The translations under genes were made by a program, and so were the position numbers. The notes beneath the pieces were generated by a model. The model was not told the origin of the DNA. It ran no database searches and was given only the letters and a program-made list of their open reading frames with translations. 64,000 nt of DNA. Source: Bradyrhizobium betae. Lineage in GTDB: Bacteria; Pseudomonadota; Alphaproteobacteria; Rhizobiales; Xanthobacteraceae. Below are positions 29,617 to 38,033 of this stretch, one piece after another (position 1 is the first letter of the stretch; each line of letters begins with the position of its first letter). The stretch is from positions 248,001-312,000 of the forward strand of contig NZ_MZXW01000016.1 of the NCBI RefSeq assembly GCF_004123905.1, written 5' to 3'.

Positions 29617-30579
29617 ATGTCGCAACACTTCCTTCTCACGGCAAAGGCGAGGTCGCTAAGTTTAGCGAAAGTCGCCCGTTTGTCGGACGAGGAAGCCTAT
29701 CAGACCTTCAAGCTGATCCGTTGGGCCTCGACTGAGGGCGAGCCGGTTTGCCCCCGCTGCGGCTGCGTCGCTACCTATACCTACGCGACCCGCAAGCTGT
29801 TCAAGTGCAAGGGCTGCAATCACCAATTCAGCGTCACGTCGGGCACGATCTTCGCCAGCCGCAAGCTGCCGATCCGCGACTACCTCTTGGCCATCGCGAT
29901 CTTCGTCAACGGCGCAAAGGGCCATGCCGCGCTTCAACTGAGCCGCGACCTGGATTGCCAGTACAAGACCGCGTTCGTGATGGCTCACAAAATCCGCGAA
30001 GCGATGGCCTCAGAAGCCAACGGCGCGACCGTGAGCGGCACCGTGGAAGTTGACGGCGCATACTTTGGTGGCCACGTCCGCCCGGCCAATAACAAGGCCA
30101 ATCGCCGCGACCGTCGCTTGGTGCAGAACCAGACCGGCAAGCGCCGCGTGGTGGTCATCATGCGCGAGCGCGGCGGCCGGACGCTGCCCTTTGTGTTCAA
30201 GTCGGAAGATGCTTCGGTTGTGACCATTGCTCGCACCGTGCAGCCCGGCAGCACCGTTCACGCTGACGAAGCTGCCCATTGGGACGCTCTACATGCGCGC
30301 TTCCTGACGAAGCGGATCAATCACAGCGAGGCTTATTCGGATGGCGAGGCTTGCACCAATCAGGCGGAGTCGTTTTTCTCGCGCCTGCGTCGGGCTGAGA
30401 TCGGCATTCACCACCATATCGCAGGCCCGTACTTGGCGGCCTATGCCAGTGAAATGGCTTGGCGCGAAAATAACAGCCGGATCAGCAACGGTGAGCAATA
30501 TTTGATGGCTACTGACGCGGCCCTTCAGCATCCGGTTTCGCGGCAGTGGAAGGGTTATTGGCAGAGATCGTGGCGGTAA
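29617..30579 (+). CDS. IS1595-family (ISXO2-like) transposase
   Basis: Transposase of 320 residues that would move the element. The N-terminus has a zinc ribbon (CPRCGC at about 46 and CKGC at about 66), a helix-turn-helix region (LQLSRDLDCQYKTAFVMAHKIREAM) and a DDE-type catalytic core: VEVDGAYFGGHVRP with the first Asp near residue 144, HADEAAHWDAL with the second near 212, and the conserved NQAESFFSRLRRAEIGIHHH block with the third position. The frame is intact. Its last 24 codons overlap the convergent membrane-protein gene. Confidence 0.93.
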   Translation: MSQHFLLTAKARSLSLAKVARLSDEEAYQTFKLIRWASTEGEPVCPRCGCVATYTYATRKLFKCKGCNHQFSVTSGTIFASRKLPIRDYLLAIAIFVNGAKGHAALQLSRDLDCQYKTAFVMAHKIREAMASEANGATVSGTVEVDGAYFGGHVRPANNKANRRDRRLVQNQTGKRRVVVIMRERGGRTLPFVFKSEDASVVTIARTVQPGSTVHADEAAHWDALHARFLTKRINHSEAYSDGEACTNQAESFFSRLRRAEIGIHHHIAGPYLAAYASEMAWRENNSRISNGEQYLMATDAALQHPVSRQWKGYWQRSWR

Positions 30580-31375
30580 TTCGCTTCAGTTTCTTTATAG
30601 CTTCTCTACGAGCCCTGATGGCCTCTTGCAGCGCTTTATTGCCTTCATCGGTGGTCTTAATCGTCTGCACGCTCGGATCAAAGAGGATATTCGCAATATT
30701 ACTACTGTCGATCATCAAGTAGTCCCAAACGCGGCGCTGGGCAGTCGCACCGCGAAAAATGTCGAGTTGTTTCCCTGTACTAAGCTCGGCATCCCCGAAA
30801 TTCATGTAGTAACGGGCGCAATCTTTGAGGATGACGTAAGACAGCTTCCCATCCTCTTGCAGCATGAAATGATGCAATCTGCCTCGGTACATGAGGACCT
30901 TGTTGTCCTCGGTGGTCGTGGTCATGACATAGACTGTGGTGATGCCACGGCGTCTATCCCGGTCGATCAGATCGTATGCCCACTTATGCTTCACCAGGAA
31001 GCGGAGCGGGCCTGTGACGACTCCGATAGCAACGATTACCCCGAGCCCAATCCCGCAGCCGGTAGCTGCGACCAAGTAAAGCGCAATCGGCAATAGTTTG
31101 CTGGTGACGCGCTTCACCATCTCGACGTGAGAGACGCTGTCGTATTCAGCTAAAGGCGCTAGAAACGCGCTCAATCGAAACCCAAATGCGCCAAGGCAAG
31201 TCAAAAGCGCGATATGGATTAGGAGCGATACAAGGGTAGCGAGCGCTATTTCGCTGACTGCACCACTGCGGATGATTTCCCGCGAGAAGCGCTCGTAGGT
31301 CGCGACGCCGATGAAAAAGAAGATGCCAGGAAACAGGAGCGCGACAAGTACTGCGGTGGTCCAAATCGCAGACAT
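30509..31375 (-). CDS. Transposon cargo: membrane protein, DUF6338-like
   Basis: Function unknown. The 288 residues contain three membrane helices (about 5-25, 40-65 and 90-125) followed by a soluble domain of about 130 residues with a beta-rich pattern (TTVYVMTTTTEDNKVLMYRG, then YLMIDSSNIANILFDPSVQT) and a basic C-terminal coiled helix. The layout resembles DUF6338 proteins; I am not certain of the family. It lies 15 bp downstream of a 59-aa gene, with which it forms a likely operon, and runs tail to tail into the transposase gene. Confidence 0.6.
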   Translation of the reverse strand: MSAIWTTAVLVALLFPGIFFFIGVATYERFSREIIRSGAVSEIALATLVSLLIHIALLTCLGAFGFRLSAFLAPLAEYDSVSHVEMVKRVTSKLLPIALYLVAATGCGIGLGVIVAIGVVTGPLRFLVKHKWAYDLIDRDRRRGITTVYVMTTTTEDNKVLMYRGRLHHFMLQEDGKLSYVILKDCARYYMNFGDAELSTGKQLDIFRGATAQRRVWDYLMIDSSNIANILFDPSVQTIKTTDEGNKALQEAIRARREAIKKLKRITATISANNPSTAAKPDAEGPRQ

Positions 31376-31390
31376 GGACCACCCAACGCC

Positions 31391-31570
31391 TTAGGCCGCC
31401 TGCGGCTCCGCAATGTGACTCAGGATGTACTGGACAACATCCTTCAAGTCAGCTTCGCCATCGGGGCCAGTGGCGCTTGCCCGAATCGCATCTTCAACAA
31501 GGCGAGCGTCGCCGTTCGCGATTTCCACCAGCCGGTCAAAAAGTTCCGAACTTTTCATGGTGACAGGCAT
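31391..31570 (-). CDS. Transposon cargo: 59-aa acidic protein
   Basis: Small protein of 59 residues (MPVTMKSSELFDRLVEIANG, ending YILSHIAEPQAA) preceded by GGGAGAG about 5 bp before the ATG, a good ribosome site. It is acidic and likely all-helical, with no cysteine or membrane segment. It ends 15 bp before the DUF6338-like membrane gene, so the pair is probably translated from one transcript. No family recognised. Confidence 0.55.
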   Translation of the reverse strand: MPVTMKSSELFDRLVEIANGDARLVEDAIRASATGPDGEADLKDVVQYILSHIAEPQAA

Positions 31571-31724
31571 AGTACTCTCCCAAGGGCCCGATCAACCCCG
31601 GCCGGACCCGATTTGTTCCAATGAATCATCGCACAGCGTGATTCCGCCCGCAAGCTACTATGACTAGTGCGATCAAGCCGATATCGCAAAATATGGTTAA
31701 CGTGGCTTATACCGCTAGGGGCCG

Positions 31725-32159
31725 CTACCGGGCGATTTGCCACAGCATGTACTGCCCCGGCCCCTGTTCGCAGCGGACAAGGCCGTTTTCCCGCTGGGTA
31801 CGAAGCGCAAGCCCGACCCGCTTAGACATGATCCGCAAGAGCCGCTGATCGCTCTTGTCCAAGGCTCGCTCCACCAGCAACTGCAAGGCGACATCGCGGC
31901 TGGTAAGCGGCTCGGCAGCCTGCCGCAAAATGCTCAGCACGATCCGGGACATCTCGCCGCGATTGCTCCAATCCTTGGGCGGCCGGAAGGCCTTGGCCTT
32001 GATGGACTCCACCCGGTAGCTCGGATCAAATTGTAGGATCGTGGCGTCTAGGCTCTCCAAGTCCAAGACCATCTTCCGAAGTGACTCATGGGCGGCCTCG
32101 ATATCGCCCGCCAACTGCGCCCGACGCTTTACGAGTCCGGCTAGGACAAATTCATTCAT
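31725..32159 (-). CDS. Transposon cargo: coiled-coil protein with winged-helix-like domain
   Basis: A 144-residue protein with a GGAGGT ribosome site before its ATG. Residues 1-40 form an amphipathic coiled coil (LVKRRAQLAGDIEAAHESLR and on), a linker holds AFRPPKDWSNRGEMSRIVLS, and residues 75-144 look like a winged helix (EPLTSRDVALQLLVERALDK to GLVRCEQGPGQYMLWQIAR). I recall similar proteins in rhizobia near ISXO2-type transposases, so it may be an element-linked DNA-binding protein. It runs inward from the right end, mirroring the gene at the left end. Confidence 0.65.
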   Translation of the reverse strand: MNEFVLAGLVKRRAQLAGDIEAAHESLRKMVLDLESLDATILQFDPSYRVESIKAKAFRPPKDWSNRGEMSRIVLSILRQAAEPLTSRDVALQLLVERALDKSDQRLLRIMSKRVGLALRTQRENGLVRCEQGPGQYMLWQIAR

Positions 32160-32181
32160 GCCACCTCCGAAAACGGCACCA

Positions 32182-32197
32182 TTAACCCCGTGGTTAA
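32182..32197. promoter_or_regulatory. Inverted repeat near the right end of the transposon
   Basis: TTAACCCCGTGGTTAA (6-bp arms) lies 22 bp upstream of the right-end cargo gene and is a possible operator. It resembles a CtrA box, but the spacing between the TTAA halves is 8 rather than 7 bp. Confidence 0.4.
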
Positions 32198-32257
32198 AGG
32201 ACCGTTTTTCATCGGAGAATCTAGGATTACCGCCAGCCTTGCCGCCAGCCGTGCTAA

Positions 32258-32280
32258 GGTGAGTTTGCTACCTAATGCCG
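32258..32280. repeat. Right terminal inverted repeat of the transposon
   Basis: 23 bp, exact complement of 28372-28394, ending CTAATGCCG. Confidence 0.95.
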
Positions 32281-32288
32281 AGCAATTC
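32281..32288. repeat. Target-site duplication, right copy
   Basis: AGCAATTC, identical to 28364-28371. Confidence 0.92.
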
Positions 32289-33008
32289 GCCCGGCGACAG
32301 CGGCGGCAGGATCGAGGGCAGGCGCGCCGCCAGCATCGACTTGCCGGCGCCGGGAGCACCGATCATCAAGAGATGATGTCCGCCGGCCGCGGCAATCTCG
32401 AGCGCGCGCTTGGCGCTTTCCTGGCCTTTGATGTCGCGCAGGTCGAGCAGCGAGGCCGTGGCTTCATGCACTTTCGGCGTCGGCCGCGACAGCACTTGCG
32501 TGCCCTTGAAGTGGTTGGCGATCTGGATCAGCGAGTGTGCGGCGATGATCTGGATGTCAGGGCTCGCCCATGCCGCCTCCGAGCCGCAGGACGCCGGACA
32601 GATCAATCCTTCCTCGCGCACATTGGCACCGATCGCGGCAGGCAGAACGCCCGCGACCGGCGCGATCGAGCCGTCGAGGCCGAGCTCGCCAAGCACCGTA
32701 AAACCGGTCAGCGCATCCGGCGGTATAGCGCCGATCGCCGCCATCAGTCCGAGCGCGATCGGCAGGTCGTAATGGCTGCCCTCCTTGGGCAGATCGGCGG
32801 GTGCCAGATTGACGATGATCCGCCGCGCCGGCAGCGCGAGGCCCGAGGCAATCAGCGCCGAGCGGACGCGCTCGCGCGCCTCCGACACCGCCTTGTCCGG
32901 GAGACCTACGATGGCAAAGGCCGGCAGGCCAGGCGCGACCTGCACCTGCACGTCGACCGCGCGGGCCTCGATCCCCTCAAAGGCGACGGTAGAAACCCGT
33001 TGAACCAT
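32281..33008 (-). pseudogene. comM: comM/yifB, N-terminal fragment
   Basis: N-terminal part of the YifB/ComM ATPase, about 242 residues from the ATG at 33008 (MVQRVSTVAFEGIEARAVDV). It includes the ChlI-like domain (LPAFAIVGLPDKAVSEARER, NLAPADLPKEGSHYDLPIALG) and Walker A (LLMIGAPGAGKSMLAARLPS). Reading continues four codons into the transposon and stops (LLGIR). The frame up to the junction is intact, so inactivation seems due to the insertion alone. Confidence 0.93.
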
Positions 33009-33234
33009 GCCCGAACCAGCCTGCCCTGTCGTACAATTAGGGGTAGCAGAACGCGGGCCAAGCCGCAAGAACAATACAGGAACGATCCGAGGGGCCGTGC
33101 AAGCCCTAACCAGTCGTAAACAGGGAGCAAACACTACGCCTCGAATGCGAGCGGCTCTCCTCAGCACATCCCAACGAATGTTCGCTACTCCTAGGGTGCG
33201 GGATGGGCCGTGGTCTAACGGGTGAACAATTCAA

Positions 33235-33480
33235 ATGCTTGCAAATCGCCGGAAGAGCGAACGTCGGATGTGCACCCGGCTTGCCAAGATTCATTTTGGC
33301 GCGGGCTCGCTGCCGCGGGATTGCACGATCACGGATATCTCGGATGGCGGCGTGAAGGTCGTGGCGGAGTTTCTGGAAGTGCCGCCGCAGTTCACCATCA
33401 TCTTCGCGCCCGACTATTCCCGCCAATGCCGCCTGCGCTGGCGCATCGGCTGCGAATTCGGTGCTGAATTCACCGATTGA
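33235..33480 (+). CDS. PilZ-domain protein
   Basis: Single-domain PilZ-like protein of 81 residues, a possible cyclic di-GMP receptor. The N-terminal NRRKSERR supplies the R-x-x-x-R arginine motif and ITDISDGGVKVVAEF the D/N-x-S-x-x-G motif, as in c-di-GMP-binding PilZ domains; the barrel ends with CRLRWRIGCEFGAEF. It lies between comM and the Tad locus. Confidence 0.85.
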   Translation: MLANRRKSERRMCTRLAKIHFGAGSLPRDCTITDISDGGVKVVAEFLEVPPQFTIIFAPDYSRQCRLRWRIGCEFGAEFTD

Positions 33481-33482
33481 AC

Positions 33483-33531
33483 GAGCATAATCCGGAAAAG
33501 TGTGAAGCGGTTTTCCGGTAAGATTATGCTC
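33483..33531. repeat. Palindromic extragenic repeat (GAGCATAATC type)
   Basis: Arms GAGCATAATC and GATTATGCTC enclose inner arms CCGGAAAA and TTTTCCGG. A related element lies at 41647-41696. Typical of Bradyrhizobium intergenic repeats; could act as a terminator after the PilZ gene. Confidence 0.7.
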
Positions 33532-33619
33532 AAACAATAGATCCTGAGCGTCCGCGTCCTTAACGGGACTTTAGCGTTAATCGGTAAGCATCCCTGATCA
33601 GTTGCCGGGTGATCAGAGT

Positions 33620-34396
33620 ATGTCCAAGCGTTCGTCCCTCGCCTCTCCCGCGGCGAGATTCCTGTTTCCCGCGCTCCTGGTGCTCGTCCTCGGCGGCTGC
33701 CAGACCGTGAGCCTCGACGATGTGACGGGCGCGCTCGGCGGCAAATCGGAAACCGCTGTTAAGGCTGACAGCAGGCCCGACATGGACGGTTTACGCGAGC
33801 GCTACCGCGCCAAGCCGAGCGATCCCAACATCGCGCTCGAATACGGCAAGGCGTTGCGCGAGACCGGCCAGCGCGGCCAGGCAGTCGCGGTGATGGAGCA
33901 GGCCGTGCTCGCCCATCCCAGCAACAAGACGTTGCTCGCCGGCTACGGCCGCGCGCTCGCCGACAACGGCAATTTCCAGCAGGCTTTCGATGTGCTGAGC
34001 CGCGCGCATACGCCTGAGGATCCCGATTGGCGCATCTTGTCGGCGCAGGGCGCGGCGCTCGACCAGCTCGGCCGCAACGAGGATGCGCAGCAATATTACG
34101 CCTCGGCGCTGAAGATCGTGCCGGATGAGCCGCAGGTCCTGTCCAATCTCGGCCTGTCCTACGTGCTCCAGAACAATCTGCCGCGGGCCGAGGAAACGAT
34201 GCGCCGCGCCTATGAGCGCAATCCCAACGATTCCCGCGTGCGCGGCAATCTTGCGCTGGTGGTGGGGCTGCAAGGCAAGCAGGCCGAGGCCGAGACCATC
34301 GTGAAGGGCGATCTGCCGCCGGATCAGGCCGCGGCCAAGGTCACAGCGCTGCGCCAGCTGCTGACGAAGAAGCAGCAGCAGCGGGCGGACAAATAG
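33620..34396 (+). CDS. tadD: TadD-like TPR lipoprotein of Tad/Flp pilus assembly
   Basis: Predicted outer-membrane pilotin-like lipoprotein that helps assemble the CpaC secretin. From the ATG at 33620 it has 258 residues: a signal peptide with lipobox (VLVLGGCQT), then four to five TPR units from about residue 55 (PSDPNIALEYGKALRETGQR, TLLAGYGRALADNGNFQQAF, VLSNLGLSYVLQNNLPRAEE). It faces cpaE tail to tail, so it is not in the same operon, unlike the usual tad order. Confidence 0.85.
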   Translation: MSKRSSLASPAARFLFPALLVLVLGGCQTVSLDDVTGALGGKSETAVKADSRPDMDGLRERYRAKPSDPNIALEYGKALRETGQRGQAVAVMEQAVLAHPSNKTLLAGYGRALADNGNFQQAFDVLSRAHTPEDPDWRILSAQGAALDQLGRNEDAQQYYASALKIVPDEPQVLSNLGLSYVLQNNLPRAEETMRRAYERNPNDSRVRGNLALVVGLQGKQAEAETIVKGDLPPDQAAAKVTALRQLLTKKQQQRADK

Positions 34397-34420
34397 TCCG
34401 CCTTCCTCGTTTTGTTGTGG

Positions 34421-35710
34421 TTACGACGCCTTGCGATGCGGGGCGGATGGACGACCCGCCCGGCCCTTCAGCTTCTTCAGGAGCGGTCCAAGCAACGAGC
34501 GCTTCGGCTTCTTCACCTCGCCGCGCCCGGCGAGGCGGTTCGCCATGTTCTGGAACAGCTCGGTGGTGCGGTGGCTCCTGGAGACCTCCGCGATCATCTG
34601 GCCGTTATTGGCCGCGGTCGAGAACAGTTTTGAGTCGAACGGGATCACCGCGAGCGCCTGGCTCTCCATGGTCTTGGCGAACGACTTGACGTCGATTTCA
34701 GCCCGCTTGTGCATGCCGACTTGGTTGATGCAGTACAGTGGCGGTCGGTCGTTCGGCCGCGCTGTCTTGAGCACGGTCAGCATGTTCTTGGTGTTGCGCA
34801 GGTTCGCGAGATCGGGCTCGGCCACGATCACGATGTCGTCGGCATTGACCAGCGCGCGGCGCGTCCAGCCCGACCATTGGTGGGGCACGTCGAGCACGAT
34901 GCAGGGTGTGGTCATGCGCAGCGTGTCGAAGATCGCATCAAAGGCTTCGGCGCCGAAATCGTAGACGCGGTCAAGGGTGGCAGGTGCAGCAAGCAGGCTG
35001 AGGCGCTCGGTGCATTTGGAGAGCAGGCGCTCCATCAGCGCCGTATCCGGGCGGTCCTGCGACAGCACTGCATTGGCGATGCCCTGAGCGGGATCCTGGT
35101 TGTAGTCGAGGCCCGCGGTGCCGAAGGCGAGGTCGAGATCGATCACGACGGAATCGAGCGCGAGGTCGCGCGCAATGGTCCAGGCCAAATTGTGCGCGAC
35201 AGTGGATGCGCCGACGCCGCCCTTGGCGCCGACCACCGCGATGACGCGGCCGGTGATGATGGTCTCAGAAGCCGAGAACAGACTGCAGATCGAGCGGACC
35301 ACGTCGAGGGTTTCGACCGGTCCGACCACGTAGTCGTTGACGCCGCGGCGGACCAGCTCGCGATAGGGCGCGGTGTCGTTGGGATTGCCGATCACCACCA
35401 CGCGGGTGCCGGGATCGCAGACGCCGGCGAGATCGTCGAGGCCCTCGAGGATGTCGCGCGTGCCGTCGGATTCGATCACGATCACGTTTGGCGTCGGCAT
35501 CGTGTCATAGACTTCGATGGCCGCGGCAAGGCCGCCGCTCCTGGCGGTGAGATGTGCCTTGGCGAGACGGCGATCCTGCCCGGCCGCGGTCACCGCGGCG
35601 AGCGTCTGCTCGGTCTCGCAAAACGCCTGCACGGAGATGCGAGGAACCGGCGCAATGTGTTCCTCGGGGTGCCGCGGGTCGTCCGCTTCCTCGTCGTTGT
35701 CGCCTGTCAT
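34421..35710 (-). CDS. cpaE: Pilus assembly protein CpaE/TadZ (MinD-like ATPase)
   Basis: Polar localisation factor of the Tad pilus. The 429 residues have an N-terminal receiver-like domain (about 20-130, VIVIESDGTRDILEGLDDLA) and a MinD/ParA-type ATPase with deviant Walker A VVGAKGGVGASTVAHNLAW, in which the usual K-T is A-S, and Walker B DSVVIDLDLAFGTAG. The atypical P-loop is common in TadZ. The C-terminus is basic. It overlaps cpaD by 4 bp. No cpaF, tadB or tadC follows. Confidence 0.93.
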   Translation of the reverse strand: MTGDNDEEADDPRHPEEHIAPVPRISVQAFCETEQTLAAVTAAGQDRRLAKAHLTARSGGLAAAIEVYDTMPTPNVIVIESDGTRDILEGLDDLAGVCDPGTRVVVIGNPNDTAPYRELVRRGVNDYVVGPVETLDVVRSICSLFSASETIITGRVIAVVGAKGGVGASTVAHNLAWTIARDLALDSVVIDLDLAFGTAGLDYNQDPAQGIANAVLSQDRPDTALMERLLSKCTERLSLLAAPATLDRVYDFGAEAFDAIFDTLRMTTPCIVLDVPHQWSGWTRRALVNADDIVIVAEPDLANLRNTKNMLTVLKTARPNDRPPLYCINQVGMHKRAEIDVKSFAKTMESQALAVIPFDSKLFSTAANNGQMIAEVSRSHRTTELFQNMANRLAGRGEVKKPKRSLLGPLLKKLKGRAGRPSAPHRKAS

Positions 35711-36441
35711 TTGCCTGTTTCGCTGAGTTTGGCCTTGTCGGCGTCGGGATTGGGCGTGGAGATCGGCGTGCCCTTGCGATAGCGGTCGAAGGCGATGTCG
35801 CGCCGCGCGGTATAGACCGGTGTTTCCGCACGCGGCTGCTCAAGGTCGGCGGGATTGTCGATCATCGCCGCGAGATTGCGCTGGGTGGCGCAGCCGAGAT
35901 TGAAGTACGGCCGGTTCTCGTTGTAGCCGGGGTCGAGGATCGACGGACCGACGTCTTCCGGCCAAAGCCCGCAGGGGCCCGCGACCGCGGCGATCCGCGA
36001 GTAGCTGAGGCGGATGGTCGGCAGCAGGGCGGGATCCTCGGGACGGTAGGGGTGCCGCACGATCGCACGCGACGGCACGCCGCCGGCGGCAAGCACGGAA
36101 CGGATGTCCTGATAGGTTGCGGACGCGGCGCGCGAATTCGCGGTGTCGACGGGCACGTCGACGACGACGGAGCCGGTGCCTTCGCGCGCCCAGTCCCGGG
36201 CGATGCCCTCGACGTCAGCGTGCTGCGCGGACGAGAGGCCGCCGCGCGCCTTGCCGACGAAGATCACGATCGACTTCTTGGCGTCCTGCACCGCAATCGG
36301 ATGACGCTGGCGATAGTCGGTCGGCACCGTCTGGGTGACGATCTCGCCGGTGGTGTTGCACGCGCCCAGCATGACGGAGAGGCCCGTCAGCGCCAGCGCC
36401 ACGCTTAAGTTGCGACGTCGATCGCCTGTCGTCTTCGTCAT
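35707..36441 (-). CDS. cpaD: Pilus assembly lipoprotein CpaD
   Basis: CpaD-family protein thought to stabilise the Tad secretin in the outer membrane. The ATG at 36441 gives 244 residues with a lipoprotein signal (LSVALALTGLSVMLGACNTT) and the CpaD core TDYRQRHPIAVQDAKKSIVIF and CGLWPEDVG. The longer frame upstream is not signal-like. It follows cpaC by 64 bp and overlaps cpaE by 4 bp. Confidence 0.9.
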   Translation of the reverse strand: MTKTTGDRRRNLSVALALTGLSVMLGACNTTGEIVTQTVPTDYRQRHPIAVQDAKKSIVIFVGKARGGLSSAQHADVEGIARDWAREGTGSVVVDVPVDTANSRAASATYQDIRSVLAAGGVPSRAIVRHPYRPEDPALLPTIRLSYSRIAAVAGPCGLWPEDVGPSILDPGYNENRPYFNLGCATQRNLAAMIDNPADLEQPRAETPVYTARRDIAFDRYRKGTPISTPNPDADKAKLSETGK

Positions 36442-36505
36442 CGCGTGATCCCCTCTTGCCCCATGCCTTGCCCTATGTCCTGCCCCGGTCCCCAAACCGT
36501 CGGCC

Positions 36506-38023
36506 TCAGTCGATGATGAAGCCGAAATCGCCGGGCGAGCCGCTGATCGGATCGGCGCGGCGGGCGATGCCATAGAGACGGTTCATGCGGCCGAGCAGCG
36601 CCGTCTGCGCGTCCGAGGCCGGCGCGAAGCCGTCGTCGGGCCGCGACAATTCCTTCTGGGCGACCGCGCGCACCACATAGGGCGTCACGATCACCATCAG
36701 CTCGGTCTCGTTGTTGACGAAGTCCTGGCTGCGGAACAGCGCGCCGAGGATCGGCACCTGGTCGACACCGGGCAGGCCGTTGACCGCCTGCTTGGTCTGC
36801 TGCTGGATCAGGCCGGCCATCGCCATCGAGCCGCCCGAGGGAATCTCCAGCGTGGTCTCGGCGCGGCGGGTCTGGACCGACGGGATGGTGATGGAGCTCG
36901 TCGAGGACGAGGACAGCGCCTGCGTCACCGTGATGGCGTTCTGGTTCGACAGCTCGGAGACTTCCGTCATCACCCGCAGGCTGATCCGGCCTTCGCTGAG
37001 CACGACCGGCGTGAAGTTCAGCGAGATGCCGAATTTCTTGTAGGTGATCTGGGTGGTACAGACATGCGTGACCGGATCGCAGGAATAGCCTGCGGGAATC
37101 GGGAATTCGCCGCCCGCGATGAAGGTCGCGGATTCGCCCGAGATTGCCGTCAGGCTCGGTTCGGCCAGCGTGCGCATCACGCCGGCGGTTTCCATCGCGC
37201 GCATCGTGGCGTTGACGGTGGCCACGCCCTTGGCGAGGCCGGTGACGCCAAGCCCGTTGCCGCTGACCAGCGGTCCGCCGCTGACCGAGAACGGGTTGGA
37301 ATTGTTGAAATTCACCACTGCGGTGCCGGCGTTCAGGCTGGCGCTGAGATCGACGCCGAGCTGCTTGACGATGTCGCGGCGGACTTCGCCGACGACGACC
37401 TTGAGCATCACCTGGTCGCGGCCGCGCACGACGATGTTGTTGACGACCTTGTCGGAGCCGCCGACGAGCTTTGCGGCGACGTCGCCGGCCTGCTGGGCCT
37501 CGACCGGGCTCGACACCGAGCCGGTCAGCATCACGCTGTCGCCGACGCCTTCGATCTGCACACCCGGCAGTGACGAGCGCAGCGCGGCCCGCATGCCGTT
37601 GAGGTCGCGCTTCACCGCGATGTCGTAGGCGGCGACCTGCTGGCCGTCGGCAGAGAAGAACACGACGTTGGTTTGGCCGACCTGGCCGCCGATGATATAG
37701 GCGCGCTGGGCCGAGCGGATCACCGCGTTGGCGATCTTGGGATCGGCCACCAGCACGTCCTTGACCTCGCGCGGCAGGTCGATGACGACGGATTTGCCCA
37801 CGCCAAGCGAGAGAAAACGCGTCTTCGCCGACGCGATCGATCCGACCGACGAGATGCCGAGATCCGGCGCCTGCATCGGCGCCTGGTCGCCGACCGGCGC
37901 ATCTGCAGCGCTGACCATGCGAGGCGCTGCAAGCAGCCCCAGCATCAGCATTGTCCCCGTCCAGAACGAGCGCGCGCGCTTCCCCCGAATGCGCATGCCC
38001 GTCCGATCATCCCCGTAGTTCAT
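36506..38023 (-). CDS. cpaC: Pilus secretin CpaC (RcpA)
   Basis: Outer-membrane secretin of the Tad pilus. The 505 residues have a signal peptide, an N-terminal pilus-assembly domain (KSVVIDLPREVKDVLVADPK), a BON-like repeat (about 130-190) and the secretin domain with GVMRTLAEPSLTAISGESATF and VPILGALFRSQDF. It lies 10 bp downstream of cpaB. Confidence 0.95.
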   Translation of the reverse strand: MNYGDDRTGMRIRGKRARSFWTGTMLMLGLLAAPRMVSAADAPVGDQAPMQAPDLGISSVGSIASAKTRFLSLGVGKSVVIDLPREVKDVLVADPKIANAVIRSAQRAYIIGGQVGQTNVVFFSADGQQVAAYDIAVKRDLNGMRAALRSSLPGVQIEGVGDSVMLTGSVSSPVEAQQAGDVAAKLVGGSDKVVNNIVVRGRDQVMLKVVVGEVRRDIVKQLGVDLSASLNAGTAVVNFNNSNPFSVSGGPLVSGNGLGVTGLAKGVATVNATMRAMETAGVMRTLAEPSLTAISGESATFIAGGEFPIPAGYSCDPVTHVCTTQITYKKFGISLNFTPVVLSEGRISLRVMTEVSELSNQNAITVTQALSSSSTSSITIPSVQTRRAETTLEIPSGGSMAMAGLIQQQTKQAVNGLPGVDQVPILGALFRSQDFVNNETELMVIVTPYVVRAVAQKELSRPDDGFAPASDAQTALLGRMNRLYGIARRADPISGSPGDFGFIID

Positions 38024-38033
38024 GCTGTCCCCA

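Larger units (their letters stand above)
28372..32280. mobile_element. IS1595-family transposon with cargo, inserted in comM
   Basis: A 3,909-bp element with perfect 23-bp terminal inverted repeats (28372-28394 and 32258-32280, beginning CGGCATTAGG) and an exact 8-bp target duplication, splitting comM. It encodes an IS1595/ISXO2-type transposase and six other candidate parts: a coiled-coil/winged-helix protein at each end, an XRE-type regulator, a 59-aa protein with a membrane protein, and a tRNA-like RNA. IS1595 members with passenger genes are known, but I do not recognise this cargo set. Perfect repeats and an intact transposase suggest a recent insertion. Confidence 0.92.

Noticed and set aside
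28857..29735. A 292-codon plus-strand frame across the left cargo gene, the tRNA-like fold and the XRE gene
   Set aside because: It overlaps three better supported features in another frame, passes through a strong terminator and has low-complexity, arginine-rich sequence.
32182..32197. CtrA binding site
   Set aside because: The TTAA half-sites are 8 bp apart, not 7, and the position inside a transposon gives no support for CtrA control.
27553..33008. comM as two separate adjacent genes, or a frameshift artefact
   Set aside because: The two parts join exactly in frame when the element and one octamer are removed, so a single gene split by transposition explains both.
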